The position numbers and the translations under genes are program-made. Below the pieces are notes generated by a model, which worked only from the letters and a program-made list of their open reading frames with translations, was not told the DNA's origin and did no database searches. 64,000 bases of DNA from positions 124,001 through 188,000 of the forward strand of contig NZ_FORN01000006.1 in NCBI RefSeq assembly GCF_900114015.1, in the 5' to 3' direction. The first letter of the stretch is position 1; the number at the start of each line of letters is the position of its first letter. This DNA is from Caulobacter sp. UNC279MFTsu5.1. GTDB lineage: Bacteria; Pseudomonadota; Alphaproteobacteria; Caulobacterales; Caulobacteraceae. Positions 34,507 through 43,909 of this stretch are shown one piece after another.

Positions 34507-35520
34507 CTAGAGCCACAGCCCCGTCGCCGTCACGCCGTCGCCCCAGAACCCTTCGACCGGCCGCGTCAGCCGCCCGTCCGCAACCCGGCAGCCGCCGGGG
34601 TGGTCCTGGGCCAGCCACCACGGCCCGTCGAGGTCGGCGAAGGCGCAAGCGCCCGCCAGGTGCAGGGCCGGGGCGATGGCCAGGGACGAGGCGACCATGC
34701 AGCCGACCATCAGGACGAAGCCGTGGTTGCGGGCCTCTTCCAGCATCAGCAGGGCCTCGGACAGGCCGCCGGCCTTGTCGAGTTTGAGATTCACCGCGCG
34801 GTAGCGGCCTTTAAGCCCCGCGAGGTCTTCGGCCGTATGCACCGACTCGTCGGCGCAGATCGGGTACGGCGGGTCGTAGCCCTCCAGCGCCTGGTCCTGA
34901 CCGGCCGGCAGGGGCTGTTCGACCAAGGCGATGTTGAGGTCCGACAGCACCGGCTTGAGGTCGTCCAGCAGGGCGAAATCCCAGCCCTCGTTGGGGTCGA
35001 CGATCAGCCGGGCGTCCGGCGCGGCCTTGGCCACGGCCAGCAGGCGGGCGGCGGGATCCTCGGCCGACAGCTTGACCTTGATCAGCGGCGCGGAGGCCAC
35101 GGCCCGGGCGGCCGCGCCCATGGCCTCGGGACTGTCCAGGCTGACAGTGACGGCGGTGACCAGGCGATCGGGAACCGGCAGGGCGGTCAGGGCCTCGACG
35201 CCGAGACCCTCGCGCTTGGCCCGCAGGTCCCAGAGGGCGCAGTCCAGGGCGTTGCGGGCCGCGCCGGGCGCCAGCAGGGCCAGGGCGTCATGCGGCCGCG
35301 CGCCGTCGCGCAGGGCCTGGGCGGCGGGCCCTAGCTGGGCGACCACCCCGTCGACCGTCTCGCCGTAACGGGCATAGGGCACGCTCTCGCCGCGCCCGAC
35401 CAGTTCGCCCTCGACGACCTCGACCACCACCACCTCGGCGGCGGTCTTGACCCCGCGCGAGATGCGGAACGGGGCCTTCAGGCGGTGGCTGACGGGGGCG
35501 ATCGAGACGGTGCGCTGCAT
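34507..35520 (-). CDS. Dipeptide epimerase (L-Ala-D/L-Glu epimerase-like, enolase superfamily)
   Basis: 337 residues. LIKVKLS carries the KxK catalytic lysine, IVDPNEGW, VEQPLP and CADESVH the three metal ligands, and VNLKLDKAGG the opposite lysine. This set is diagnostic for the MLE-type dipeptide epimerases that recycle murein peptides. The ATG at 35,520 gives a family-like N-terminus (APVSHRLKAPFRISRG). A small membrane protein gene lies 32 bases upstream in the same direction. Confidence 0.87.
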   Translation of the reverse strand: MQRTVSIAPVSHRLKAPFRISRGVKTAAEVVVVEVVEGELVGRGESVPYARYGETVDGVVAQLGPAAQALRDGARPHDALALLAPGAARNALDCALWDLRAKREGLGVEALTALPVPDRLVTAVTVSLDSPEAMGAAARAVASAPLIKVKLSAEDPAARLLAVAKAAPDARLIVDPNEGWDFALLDDLKPVLSDLNIALVEQPLPAGQDQALEGYDPPYPICADESVHTAEDLAGLKGRYRAVNLKLDKAGGLSEALLMLEEARNHGFVLMVGCMVASSLAIAPALHLAGACAFADLDGPWWLAQDHPGGCRVADGRLTRPVEGFWGDGVTATGLWL

Positions 35521-35552
35521 CCGCCTGAAATCCCACCGTCCGCCGGGTTTGG

Positions 35553-35762
35553 CTAGTGGCGACGGCGGATCGGCGAGTCGGCGCGGCGCTCGCGGAACAC
35601 CTGCATCGCCAGCGCCGGCCGCACCAGGAACAGCGCGCCCCAGACCAGCAGCACGCCGGCGTAGTTCAGCGCGCCGAGCACGCCGCCGGGGCGGCCGGGA
35701 CGCGTGAAGCGGACCGAGCGGGGCTGGGGCTGGAACAGGCTGGGCATGGCGATGTCGGTCAT
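35553..35762 (-). CDS. Small single-helix membrane protein
   Basis: 69 residues starting behind GGAGGACGCC. One hydrophobic segment (ALNYAGVLLVWGALFLV) is followed by a basic C-terminus. No family recognised. Probably co-transcribed with the dipeptide epimerase. Confidence 0.65.
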   Translation of the reverse strand: MTDIAMPSLFQPQPRSVRFTRPGRPGGVLGALNYAGVLLVWGALFLVRPALAMQVFRERRADSPIRRRH

Positions 35763-35889
35763 GGCGTCCTCCGGGAATGACCGGACCTTCACCCCCTGAT
35801 ACGTCAGGTTCGGACGTATCGGCCGCGGCCGTTCGCCCCCATATGGAGCTGACGGGCGTTAGACCCATCAGAGAAGGAGCGCCACGCGC

Positions 35890-36201
35890 ATGAGCCAGCC
35901 GGTCACCATCACCATTCCCCACCAGCTAGGCGCGGCCGAGGCGCGTCGCCGCATCGAGGAAGGGTTCGGCCAACTTCTCAGCCAAACGGGCGGCATGGTG
36001 AAGGATGTCCAGAAAGCCTGGGCCGGCGACGCCCTGACCTTCTCGGCCCAGGCCATGGGCCAGCCGATCTCCGGCGTGCTGACGGTGTTCGACCAGTCGG
36101 TGCGGATGGAGATCGTCCTGCCCGGCCTGCTGGGCGTGATCGCCGGCAAGATCACCGGCCAGGTGAAGAAGCAGGGTCAGTTGCTGCTGGAGAAGAAGTA
36201 G
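35890..36201 (+). CDS. Polyhydroxyalkanoic-acid system family protein (PHA_gran_rgn)
   Basis: 103 residues. The opening (VTITIPHQLGAAEARRRIEE) and the short alpha/beta fold ending in a Lys-rich tail match the PF09650-type family annotated with PHA granule systems. The biochemical role is unclear. It is divergent from the membrane-protein/epimerase pair, and AGAAGGAG precedes the start. Confidence 0.75.
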   Translation: MSQPVTITIPHQLGAAEARRRIEEGFGQLLSQTGGMVKDVQKAWAGDALTFSAQAMGQPISGVLTVFDQSVRMEIVLPGLLGVIAGKITGQVKKQGQLLLEKK

Positions 36202-36229
36202 GGAGTCTTCCTCTCCAAGCCTCAAGTGT

Positions 36230-36269
36230 TGTCATCCCGAAGAGTGCGCGGCGCTCGTCCGGGATGACA
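36230..36269. repeat. Dispersed intergenic palindrome, family A (short)
   Basis: TGTCATCCCGA and TCCGGGATGACA flank a GCGCGGCGC core. It separates convergent genes. Confidence 0.75.
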
Positions 36270-36303
36270 CCGGTTTGAAGGAATTTCCGCCGGATCTGAA
36301 ACC

Positions 36304-36792
36304 CTACGAACTCGTCCTCACCCGCCGCGCCGGCGCGTTCTTGGCGGGCGGTCGCTTGGGCGGGGCGCGCCTGGCCTTGGGCGCGGCCTTCGCGCCCTTG
36401 CGGGACTCGCGCTCGGCGGCGACCTTGTCGAGCCGCGACTGGGCGATCCTGGCGTGCTCGGTGCAGCGGGCGTGCATCGCCGCCAGCTCCTTCTCGGTCA
36501 GTTTCTCGATGCCCATGAAGTCGTTTTCGGCCGCGGAGGTCAGGATCAGCTCGTCGAGCTTGGTCTGCAGCGCCGCGCCGTCGCGGTTCTGGGTGTTCTG
36601 GATCAGGAACACCATCAGGAAGGTGATGATCGTGGTGCCGGTGTTGATCACCAGCTGCCAGGTTTCGGAGAACTTGAAGATCGGCCCGCTGGCGGCCCAG
36701 GCCAGGACCACCAGCACGCAGACCAGGAAGGCCGGCGGGCTGCCGGTGATCCGGGCCGTGGCGTTGGCGAATTTGGCGAACAGCTTGTCCAT
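36304..36792 (-). CDS. Low-affinity iron permease family membrane protein
   Basis: 162 residues. GSPPAFLVCVLVVLAWAASG and WQLVINTGTTIITFLMVFL followed by IQNTQNRD match the Iron_permease (PF04120) family, where IQNTQNRD is highly conserved. Two membrane helices are followed by a long Lys/Arg/Ala-rich cytoplasmic tail that resembles a histone-like tail. Iron transport in bacteria is unproven for this family. Confidence 0.82.
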   Translation of the reverse strand: MDKLFAKFANATARITGSPPAFLVCVLVVLAWAASGPIFKFSETWQLVINTGTTIITFLMVFLIQNTQNRDGAALQTKLDELILTSAAENDFMGIEKLTEKELAAMHARCTEHARIAQSRLDKVAAERESRKGAKAAPKARRAPPKRPPAKNAPARRVRTSS

Positions 36793-36900
36793 GACGTTCC
36801 CAGCTCCTGGACCTGGCGACCCGGGGGCATAACGCCCGCCGGCGCTACCCGGTTCGGTCGGCGCATGGCTCCGGTCCGGCGGCCCACGCGTTAGAAACGG

Positions 36901-38163
36901 ATGTTCGATCCGTATCTGCTGTTCTTGCTGGGCCTGGGCGTCGTCGTGCTGCTGGTCGCCTGGCTGCCGATGGCGCTCAGCCGCCTGCCGCTCTCCCTGG
37001 CCATCCTCTGCGTGCTGATCGGGGTGGCGGTGTTCCACGGCGGCGCCCTGCCCTTCCGCTCCGATCCTCTAAGATTCTCGACCCTGACCGAGCGGCTGAC
37101 CGAGATCGTGGTGATCGTCTCGCTGATGGGCGCGGGCCTGAAGATCGACCGGCGGATCGGCTGGCGGCGCTGGAACTCGTCCTGGCGGCTGATCGCCGTC
37201 ACCATGCCGCTCAGCATCCTGGCGGTGACGCTGATGGGCGTGCACGGCCTGGGGCTTTCCCTGGCCTCGGCCCTGCTGCTGGGCGGCGCGCTGGCGCCCA
37301 CCGATCCGGTGCTGGCCTCCGACGTCCAGGTCGGCCCGCCGCGCTCGGGCGAGGACGGCGAGGCGCGGTTCGCCCTGACCTCCGAGGCCGGCCTCAACGA
37401 CGGCTTCGCCTTTCCGTTCGTGCACCTGGCCGTGGCCGTCGCCCTGGCCGGCGGCGTGGTCGGCGCGCCGCTGCTGACCCACTGGCTGGCGATCGACGTG
37501 CTGTGGCGCGTGGCGGCGGGGGCCGGGGTCGGCTGGGCGGTCGGCAAGGCGCTGGGCTGGGCCACGTTCAAGGCCCCGCACGCCCGGATCTCGGGCACCG
37601 GCGACGGCCTGGTGGCCCTGGGCGCGACCCTGGTGGCCTACGGCGTCGCCGAGGCCGCCCACGGCTACGGCTTCCTGGCCGTGTTCGTCGCCGCCCTGGC
37701 CCTGCGGGAAACCGAGCGCGACCATCAATTCCACGAGGCCATGCACGACTTCGCCGAGCAGGTGGAGCGGCTGCTGATGATGCTGGTCCTGGTGCTGCTG
37801 GGCGGCGCGGTGGCGGGCGGGCTGCTGGGCTCCCTGACCTGGAAGGAGATCGCGTTCGGCCTGGCGCTGGTCTTCGTGGTTCGCCCGCTGGCCGGCTGGA
37901 TCGGACTGATCGGCGCCCCGCACTCCTGGCGTGAGCGCGCGGTGGTGGCCTTCTTCGGCATTCGCGGGATCGGATCGTTCTACTACCTGGCCTATGGCCT
38001 CAACCACGGGGACTTCCATCGCTGGGACCGGCTGTGGGCGATCGTCGGCTTCGTGGTCCTCTGCTCGATCCTGGTCCACGGCGTCACCGCCACCCCGCTG
38101 ATGGCGCGGATCGACGCCTGGCGGCGGCGCGAGGTGCTGCGCAAGCACCAATCGCAACCGTGA
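36901..38163 (+). CDS. Cation/proton antiporter (NhaP-like, CPA1)
   Basis: 420 residues with about 12 membrane helices. GGALAPTDPVLASDVQVGPP and LTSEAGLNDGFAFPF contain the TD and ND motifs of CPA1 antiporters. FFGIRGIGSFYYLAY is the conserved region near the C-terminal helices. It exchanges Na+ or K+ for H+ across the inner membrane. The gene is divergent from the iron-permease-like gene. Confidence 0.88.
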   Translation: MFDPYLLFLLGLGVVVLLVAWLPMALSRLPLSLAILCVLIGVAVFHGGALPFRSDPLRFSTLTERLTEIVVIVSLMGAGLKIDRRIGWRRWNSSWRLIAVTMPLSILAVTLMGVHGLGLSLASALLLGGALAPTDPVLASDVQVGPPRSGEDGEARFALTSEAGLNDGFAFPFVHLAVAVALAGGVVGAPLLTHWLAIDVLWRVAAGAGVGWAVGKALGWATFKAPHARISGTGDGLVALGATLVAYGVAEAAHGYGFLAVFVAALALRETERDHQFHEAMHDFAEQVERLLMMLVLVLLGGAVAGGLLGSLTWKEIAFGLALVFVVRPLAGWIGLIGAPHSWRERAVVAFFGIRGIGSFYYLAYGLNHGDFHRWDRLWAIVGFVVLCSILVHGVTATPLMARIDAWRRREVLRKHQSQP

Positions 38164-38272
38164 CGTGATTGCTCTGCACCTCAGGATGCGGCAAAGCGTC
38201 ACAGCGTCGCGTATCGAAGAACCCTAGAGGCCCTGTTCGCGTATTTCTCCCGTCCGGGGAACGGGAACTCCC

Positions 38273-40336
38273 ATGCAGGCTAACGTCGCCCATCAGGAAC
38301 AGAGGCGGCAGGATCGGATCCTGTTCGTCCTGGCCATGACGTTGCTGGCCAGCCAGGCGTTCAGCGACTTCCTGACCCGCAACGCGCTCGGCGTAGCGAC
38401 CCTATGGCCGACCAACGCCCTGCTGGCTGGCGGCCTGCTGGTGCTGGATCTCCGCCGCCGCGTGATTCTGACGGTCGTCGCCGTGATCAGCCACCTGGCC
38501 ATCGACCTGATGGTCGACGACGGCCCGGGCCGCGCGATCCTCTTCACCCTGGTCGACGTCGGCGAGGCCCTGCTGGTCTGGTGGGTGACCCGGCGCTTCT
38601 TCGGCGGGCCGCCGCGCGTGCGAACCATGCGGCAGCTGGCCCTGCTGACCACCCTGACCGCCCCGGTCACCCTGGCCATGGCGGTCGTCGCCGCGACCAC
38701 GCTGGCCCTGGCCTATGGCCTGCCGTTCGTGGCGGTGCTGGCCGACTGGTTCCTGCGCGGGGTGCTGGGCATGGCGATCGTGCTGCCCGCGGTCCTGGTG
38801 CTGCTGGACGGCGAGCATCGCCGCGCCTTCCAGCGCCCGATGCCGGAACAGCTGGGCCTGGCCCTGCTGATCGCCGCCCTGTCGGCGCTGGTGTTCCACG
38901 CCAAGGGTCTGCCCGCGCCGTTCATCCTGTTCCCCGTCGCCCTGCTGGCCGCCTTCCGGCTGGGCCCGCGCGGCGCGGCCCAGGCCTCGCTGATCGTCGC
39001 CTGCGTGGCCATCCCGCTGACCGTCCGCGGGCTGTGGAACACCCAGATCCAGACCGACTGGTCCCAGGCCCACCAGAACCGGCTGGTCCAGGTGTTCGTC
39101 GGCGTGCTGTTCGTCACCAGCCTGGCCACCGGCCTGGCCCTGGCCCAGCAGGAGCGCCTGCGCCGCCTGCTGGTGCGCCGCGAGCAGCTGACCCGCGCCG
39201 CCCGGGCCCGGGCCCTGGCCGCCAACGAGGCCAAGACCGAGTTCCTGGCCACCATGAGCCACGAGATCCGCACGCCGCTGAACAGCATGCTGGGCTTCTC
39301 GCAATTGCTGGTCGAACGCCAGGACCTGCCGTCCGACGCCCGCCGCCAGCTGGCCCTGATCGACAGCGCCGGCACGGCTCTGCTGACCGTCGTCAACGAC
39401 ATCCTCGACTTCTCGCGGGTCGAGGCGGGCCAGGTGGAGCTGCTGTTCCAGCCGACCTCGGCGGCGGCGGTGCTGCACGACGCGGTCGGCATCATCCGGT
39501 CCGAGGCCGAGAACAAGGGGCTGCGCCTCGAGGTCGACATCGCCGATCCCGTCGGCGGGCTGCACGACCTGGACGGCCTGCGCCTGCGCCAGGTGCTGTT
39601 GAACCTGCTGAACAACGCGGTGAAGTTCACCGAGGCGGGCAGGATTCGCGCCTGCCTGACCATCGAGCCCGGCGAGATCGAGGACCGGCTGAGGTTCGAG
39701 ATCGTCGACACCGGCGTCGGCATCGCCGTCGAGCGCCAGGGCCGGCTGTTCCAGCGTTTCAGCCAGGTCGACGGCTCGGCCAGCCGGCCCCATGGCGGCG
39801 CGGGCCTGGGCCTGGCGATCAGCCGGGCGCTGGTCGAGCTGATGGGCGGCCGGATCGGCGTCGACAGCGCCCTGGGCCACGGCTCGGCCTTCTGGCTGGA
39901 GCTGCAGGCGCCCCAGGTCGAGGCCTACGACGCCGGCGAGCCCCGGCCGACCGCCGCCCCCGGCGCGGCGCGCATCCTGCTGGTCGACGACCATCCGATG
40001 AACCGCGAGGTCGGCGCGGCCCTGCTGAGCCTGGTCGGCTGCCAGGTCGAGACCGCCGACAACGGCGAGCAGGCCGTGGCCAAGGCGGCGCGCGGCGGGT
40101 TCGACATCATCCTGATGGACATCCACATGCCGCAGATGGACGGCCTGGCCGCCACCCGGGCCATCCGCGCCCTGGACGGCGGGGCCGGCGAGGTCCCGAT
40201 CATCGCCATGAGCGCCGACGCCCTGCCCCAGCAGGTCGAGCGCTGCTACGCCGCCGGCATGGTCGACCACGTGGCCAAGCCGGTGCAGCGCGAGGTGCTG
40301 TACGCCAAGGTCAATCGCTGGCTGGCGCGGCGGTAG
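38273..40336 (+). CDS. Hybrid sensor histidine kinase with MASE1 sensor domain and receiver
   Basis: 687 residues. Eight hydrophobic segments form a MASE1-type membrane sensor ([20 protein letters not shown]). HisKA follows with [19 protein letters not shown] and His330. The HATPase domain has [18 protein letters not shown] and GAGLGLAIS. The C-terminal receiver starts [14 protein letters not shown] with Asp616 in [11 protein letters not shown]. No Hpt or response regulator lies beside it, so phosphate must pass to a distant partner. The signal sensed is unknown. Confidence 0.92.
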   Translation: MQANVAHQEQRRQDRILFVLAMTLLASQAFSDFLTRNALGVATLWPTNALLAGGLLVLDLRRRVILTVVAVISHLAIDLMVDDGPGRAILFTLVDVGEALLVWWVTRRFFGGPPRVRTMRQLALLTTLTAPVTLAMAVVAATTLALAYGLPFVAVLADWFLRGVLGMAIVLPAVLVLLDGEHRRAFQRPMPEQLGLALLIAALSALVFHAKGLPAPFILFPVALLAAFRLGPRGAAQASLIVACVAIPLTVRGLWNTQIQTDWSQAHQNRLVQVFVGVLFVTSLATGLALAQQERLRRLLVRREQLTRAARARALAANEAKTEFLATMSHEIRTPLNSMLGFSQLLVERQDLPSDARRQLALIDSAGTALLTVVNDILDFSRVEAGQVELLFQPTSAAAVLHDAVGIIRSEAENKGLRLEVDIADPVGGLHDLDGLRLRQVLLNLLNNAVKFTEAGRIRACLTIEPGEIEDRLRFEIVDTGVGIAVERQGRLFQRFSQVDGSASRPHGGAGLGLAISRALVELMGGRIGVDSALGHGSAFWLELQAPQVEAYDAGEPRPTAAPGAARILLVDDHPMNREVGAALLSLVGCQVETADNGEQAVAKAARGGFDIILMDIHMPQMDGLAATRAIRALDGGAGEVPIIAMSADALPQQVERCYAAGMVDHVAKPVQREVLYAKVNRWLARR

Positions 40337-40408
40337 GGCCGGACGCCAAACCCCTTTCCTCGACCGCGACCGGCCACTACCTTCACCCCGCACTTCGGGG
40401 AGACGACG

Positions 40409-41401
40409 ATGAAGATCCTGCGCCTGGCCGCTCTCGCCCCCATGCTCGCCCTCTGCGCCGTCCTGGCCGCCTGTTCGCCGGCCAAGAAGGAAGTCGCCGA
40501 ACCCGCCGGCCGCACGGCGCTGAAGCTGGCCACCGACTGGAAGGGCGAGGCCGAGCTGGGCGGCTACTACCAGGCGCTGGCGACGGGCGAATACAGCAGG
40601 CGCGGCCTGGACGTGACCCTGATCCAGGGCGGCCCGGGCGTGAACGTGCCCCAGCTGCTGGCCACCGGCGCGGTCGATGTCGGCGTCGGCTCCAACAGCT
40701 TCATCGTCCTGAACCTGGCCAAGGAAAAGGTCCCGGTCAAAGCCGTCGCCGCCTTCATGGACAAGGACCCGCAGGTGCTGATCGCCCACGAGGGCCAGGG
40801 GATAAATTCCATCGCCGACATGAAGGGCCACCCGATCCTGCTGTCGGACGCCTCGATCACCGCCTTCTGGGTCTGGCTGAAGGCCAAGCACGGCTTCACC
40901 GACGACCAGGTGCGCAAGTACAACTACTCGGCCGCGCCGTTCCTGGCCGACAAATCGGTGGTCCAGCAGGGCTACGCCACCTCCGAGCCCTACCTGATCC
41001 AGAAGGAGGGCAAGATCGCCCCGAAGGTCTTCCTGCTGGCCGACGACGGCTATCCCGCCTACGCCTCGTTCGCCCTGGTCCCCGACGCCCTGATCGCCAG
41101 AAACCCGGCGGCGGTGAAGGCCTTCGTCGAGGCCACGGCGGCGGGCTGGACCAGCTACCTCTACGGCGACCCCAAGCCGGGCGACGCCCTGATCCTCAAG
41201 GACAATCCGGAAATGACCCAGGACGTCCTGGACCAGGCCCGCGAGAAGATGCGCTCGTACGGCATCGTGCCGCGCCAGGGCGTGGGCAAGATGGATGACG
41301 CTCGCTGGGCCGAGTTCTTCAAGGTGGCCTCCGAGCAGGGGGTGTATCCGAAGGACATGGACTACAAGAGCGCCTACACGCTGGACTTCCTGCCGAAGTG
41401 A
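40409..41401 (+). CDS. ABC transporter substrate-binding lipoprotein (NMT1/SsuA-like)
   Basis: 330 residues with lipobox CAVLAAC (Cys22). TDWKGEAELGGYYQALATGE and GGPGVNVPQLLATGAVDVGVG are the core of the NMT1/THI5-SsuA family, which binds thiamine pyrimidine precursors, alkanesulfonates, nitrate or related anions. The ATG follows GGGGAGACGACG. An ATPase and permease follow after a palindrome. No TPP riboswitch was seen, so the substrate stays open. Confidence 0.88.
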   Translation: MKILRLAALAPMLALCAVLAACSPAKKEVAEPAGRTALKLATDWKGEAELGGYYQALATGEYSRRGLDVTLIQGGPGVNVPQLLATGAVDVGVGSNSFIVLNLAKEKVPVKAVAAFMDKDPQVLIAHEGQGINSIADMKGHPILLSDASITAFWVWLKAKHGFTDDQVRKYNYSAAPFLADKSVVQQGYATSEPYLIQKEGKIAPKVFLLADDGYPAYASFALVPDALIARNPAAVKAFVEATAAGWTSYLYGDPKPGDALILKDNPEMTQDVLDQAREKMRSYGIVPRQGVGKMDDARWAEFFKVASEQGVYPKDMDYKSAYTLDFLPK

Positions 41402-41413
41402 CAAGCGCGAAGA

Positions 41414-41515
41414 CCCCCTCCGGCCCTTCGGGCCACCTCCCCCAAAGGGGGGAGGATTCACGCCACCAAGATGCTCCCCCTCTGGGGGAGCTGTCGCGAA
41501 GCGACTGAGGGGGTC
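41414..41515. repeat. Family B palindrome lying between substrate-binding and ATPase genes
   Basis: CCCCCTCCGG with CTGAGGGGG as outer arms, and CCTCCCCC/GGGGGGAGG and CTCCCCCTCTGGGGGAG inner hairpins. Its right arm supplies GAGGGGG directly before the TTG start of the ATPase gene. Confidence 0.8.
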
Positions 41516-41517
41516 CT

Positions 41518-42255
41518 TTGATCGCGTCTCTGAACAAGGTCGAGGTCGACTACCCCGGCCGCGGCCGCGCCCTCGGCCCCGTCGACCTCGCCCTTGCGCC
41601 GGGCGAGATCGTCGCCCTGGTCGGGCCGTCGGGCTGCGGCAAGTCCACGGCCCTGCGGCTGCTGGCGGGCCTGGAGCCGCCGACGCGCGGGACCGTGACT
41701 CGCGCCGCCGGACGCGGCGAGACCTCGGTGGTCTTCCAGGCCCCCACTCTGGCCCCCTGGCTGAGCGCGGCGGCCAATGTCGCCCTGCCGCTGGAGCTGG
41801 CCGGAACGCCCAAGGCCCAGGCTCGCGCCCAGGCGATCGACGCCCTGGCCAAGGTGGGGCTGAAGGGCGCCGAGACCGCCCGTCCCGCCCAGCTGTCGGG
41901 CGGCATGGCGATGCGCGCCGCCCTGGCCCGCGCCTTGGTCACCCGCCCGCGCCTGCTGCTGCTGGACGAGCCGTTCGCGGCCCTGGACGAGATCACCCGA
42001 CGCGCCTTAGCCGACGACGTCCTGACCCTGGCGGCCGAACTGGCGCCGGCCGTGGTCTTCGTCACCCACAATGTCGAGGAGGCCGTCTACATGGCCCGCC
42101 GGGTGGTGGTGTTGAGCGCCGGCCCCGGTCGCATCGCCGGCGAGGCGGCGGTCGAGGGTCCGGTGGTCCGCCCGCCCGGCTTCCGCGCGTCGGCGGCGTT
42201 CCGCGAGACGGCGGAGCGGGTGTCGCGGCTGCTGGCCGGGAAGGTCACGGCATGA
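41518..42255 (+). CDS. ABC transporter ATPase (SsuB/TauB-like)
   Basis: 245 residues. Walker A GPSGCGKSTALRLLAG, signature LSGGMAMRAALARAL and Walker B LLLLDEPFAALDEITR are intact. The TTG start and its ribosome site come from the family B repeat, so translation may have been rewired by the insertion; internal starts would cut into the first beta-strand. It powers import together with the lipoprotein upstream and the permease 7 bases downstream. Confidence 0.88.
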   Translation: MIASLNKVEVDYPGRGRALGPVDLALAPGEIVALVGPSGCGKSTALRLLAGLEPPTRGTVTRAAGRGETSVVFQAPTLAPWLSAAANVALPLELAGTPKAQARAQAIDALAKVGLKGAETARPAQLSGGMAMRAALARALVTRPRLLLLDEPFAALDEITRRALADDVLTLAAELAPAVVFVTHNVEEAVYMARRVVVLSAGPGRIAGEAAVEGPVVRPPGFRASAAFRETAERVSRLLAGKVTA

Positions 42256-42262
42256 GCGCCGC

Positions 42263-43018
42263 ATGAAGCTCCTCGCCCCCTTTCTGCTGATCGCTCTGCT
42301 GCTGGCCGCCTGGGAAGCCGCCTGCCGGCTCCTGGCCATGCCGGTCTACCTGCTGCCCGCCCCCTCGGCGATCGGCGCGGCCCTGGCCGAGGGCTGGCCG
42401 CTGCTGCTGGCCAGCGCCTGGAACACCCTGTCCACCGCCCTGGTCGGCCTGGCCTTGGCCAGCGTGCTGGCCTGCGGCCTGGCCCTGCTGGTCAGCCTCA
42501 ACCCCACGGTCGAGGACGCCGTGCGCCCGGTCGCGGTCACCCTGCAGGTCACGCCGCTGGTGGCCATCGGGCCGCTGATGACCATCTGGGCGGGGATCGA
42601 GCATCCGCAGCGCGCCGTGGTCGCCCTGGCCGCGGTGGCCGCCTTTTTCCCGATCTTCTCGGGCGCCCTGACCGGCCTCAAGGCGGTCGACCCGGACCTG
42701 GCGCGGCTGTTCGACCTCTATGGCGCGCGCCGCGCCCAGCGGCTGTGGCGGCTGCGCCTGCCGTCGGCCGTGCCCGCCTTGCTTGAGGGCTGCAAGGTGG
42801 CCGCCGGCCTGGCCGTGGTCGGGGCCGTGGTCGCCGAGTTCGTGGCCGGATCGGGCGGGAACCAGGGCCTGGCCTGGCGGATCCTGGAGGCCTCGAACCG
42901 CCTGCAGACCGCCCGGGTGTTCGCCGCCCTGGCGGTGCTGGCCGTGCTGGGCGTGGCGCTGCACGGCCTGCTGAGCCTGACCGAGCGCCGCGTGCTGGCC
43001 TGGTGGCGCGGCCGCTGA
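42263..43018 (+). CDS. ABC transporter permease (SsuC/ThiX-like, BPD_transp_1)
   Basis: 251 residues with six hydrophobic helices. TLQVTPLVAIGPLMTIW and LYGARRAQRLWRLRLPSAVPALLEG include the EAA-like cytoplasmic loop that contacts the ATPase. It completes the three-gene importer. Confidence 0.88.
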   Translation: MKLLAPFLLIALLLAAWEAACRLLAMPVYLLPAPSAIGAALAEGWPLLLASAWNTLSTALVGLALASVLACGLALLVSLNPTVEDAVRPVAVTLQVTPLVAIGPLMTIWAGIEHPQRAVVALAAVAAFFPIFSGALTGLKAVDPDLARLFDLYGARRAQRLWRLRLPSAVPALLEGCKVAAGLAVVGAVVAEFVAGSGGNQGLAWRILEASNRLQTARVFAALAVLAVLGVALHGLLSLTERRVLAWWRGR

Positions 43019-43082
43019 CCCGCGCGGCCGAGAGTCGAAAATGCGACATAGGACCACAATCTTTCCGCGAAACCATGCCCCG

Positions 43083-43097
43083 TTAGGCCAAGATTAA
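43083..43097. promoter_or_regulatory. CtrA-like box (one mismatch)
   Basis: TTAG-N7-TTAA, one base from the CtrA consensus TTAA-N7-TTAA, 50 bases before the 43,148 gene. Plausible if the host is a Caulobacter, but a single near-match can arise by chance. Confidence 0.35.
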
Positions 43098-43147
43098 GTC
43101 CCCACGCCTATCAATCGGACCGATCCCGCGCTCTGTCGGACCGGTTC

Positions 43148-43909
43148 ATGCGTCTTGTCCTGCTCCTGCCCGTGCTGTTCAGCGTCGCCGCCCCGGCGTA
43201 CGCCGAGGGCGCGCGCGAGAGCCGCTACGGCCCGAGCACGCCGCGCCAGGCCCCGGTCGCCGCCGCCGCGCGCTACGACGGCCCGATGCTGAGCTGGGCC
43301 AACAAGCGCCAGCCTTCGACCGAGGCGGCCGCGCCCGCGACGTCCGCGGCGCCAGCCCAACCCGCCCCGCTCGCCGCCTGGGCCGGCTACAGCACGCCTC
43401 CGCCACCTGTCGCTTACACTCAGGCTCCCGCGCCCGTCGCCGCCGCGCCGCCTGCCGCGCCGCCCCGCCGGACCGCCGCGGCGCTGCCGACCAGCCTCTA
43501 CGCCGCGCCGCGCCCGGCGCCGGTCGCGGCCGCAACGCCGGGTCCGGCCAAGGACTGGTCCGGCTATCGCAGCCCTCGCATGGCGACCGCCGCCCCGGCG
43601 CCCGCCCCCGCTCCGCCCCCAGCGGCGCCGGCCCCGCCGCCGCCTCGCCAGGTCGCCGCCGCCAACACCGGCGTGGCCGGCGCCCGCTTCTATTCGGTGG
43701 CCCGCGAGTCCGGCCTGACGCCCGACCCGATCCCGCCCGCCGGCCCCGACCACCAGGTGCTGATCACCACCGACGCGCCGCCGCCGCAGGCCCAGGACGC
43801 CACGCCGATGCACGGCTCGGCCGACTGGCTGGCGGCCGGGGCGCGCGGCGGCGACGATGACGACGACAGCGCGACCCGACGCGCCAAGACCCGGAACGAA
43901 GGCCTTTGA
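43148..43909 (+). CDS. Pro/Ala-rich secreted protein of unknown function
   Basis: 253 residues with a signal peptide (LLLPVLFSVAAPAYA, cleavage near residue 19). Long Pro/Ala-rich, low-complexity segments contain scattered aromatic motifs (WAGYSTPPPP, WSGYRSP), followed by an acidic DDDDD cluster near the end. It probably spans the periplasm or binds the envelope. Its stop overlaps the start of the DUF2336 gene (TTGA), so they are translated together. Confidence 0.7.
   Translation: MRLVLLLPVLFSVAAPAYAEGARESRYGPSTPRQAPVAAAARYDGPMLSWANKRQPSTEAAAPATSAAPAQPAPLAAWAGYSTPPPPVAYTQAPAPVAAAPPAAPPRRTAAALPTSLYAAPRPAPVAAATPGPAKDWSGYRSPRMATAAPAPAPAPPPAAPAPPPPRQVAAANTGVAGARFYSVARESGLTPDPIPPAGPDHQVLITTDAPPPQAQDATPMHGSADWLAAGARGGDDDDDSATRRAKTRNEGL

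Noticed and set aside
38402..41461. Minus-strand frame of 1019 codons opposite the histidine kinase and binding protein
   Set aside because: Same antisense effect; no start signal and no recognisable domain.
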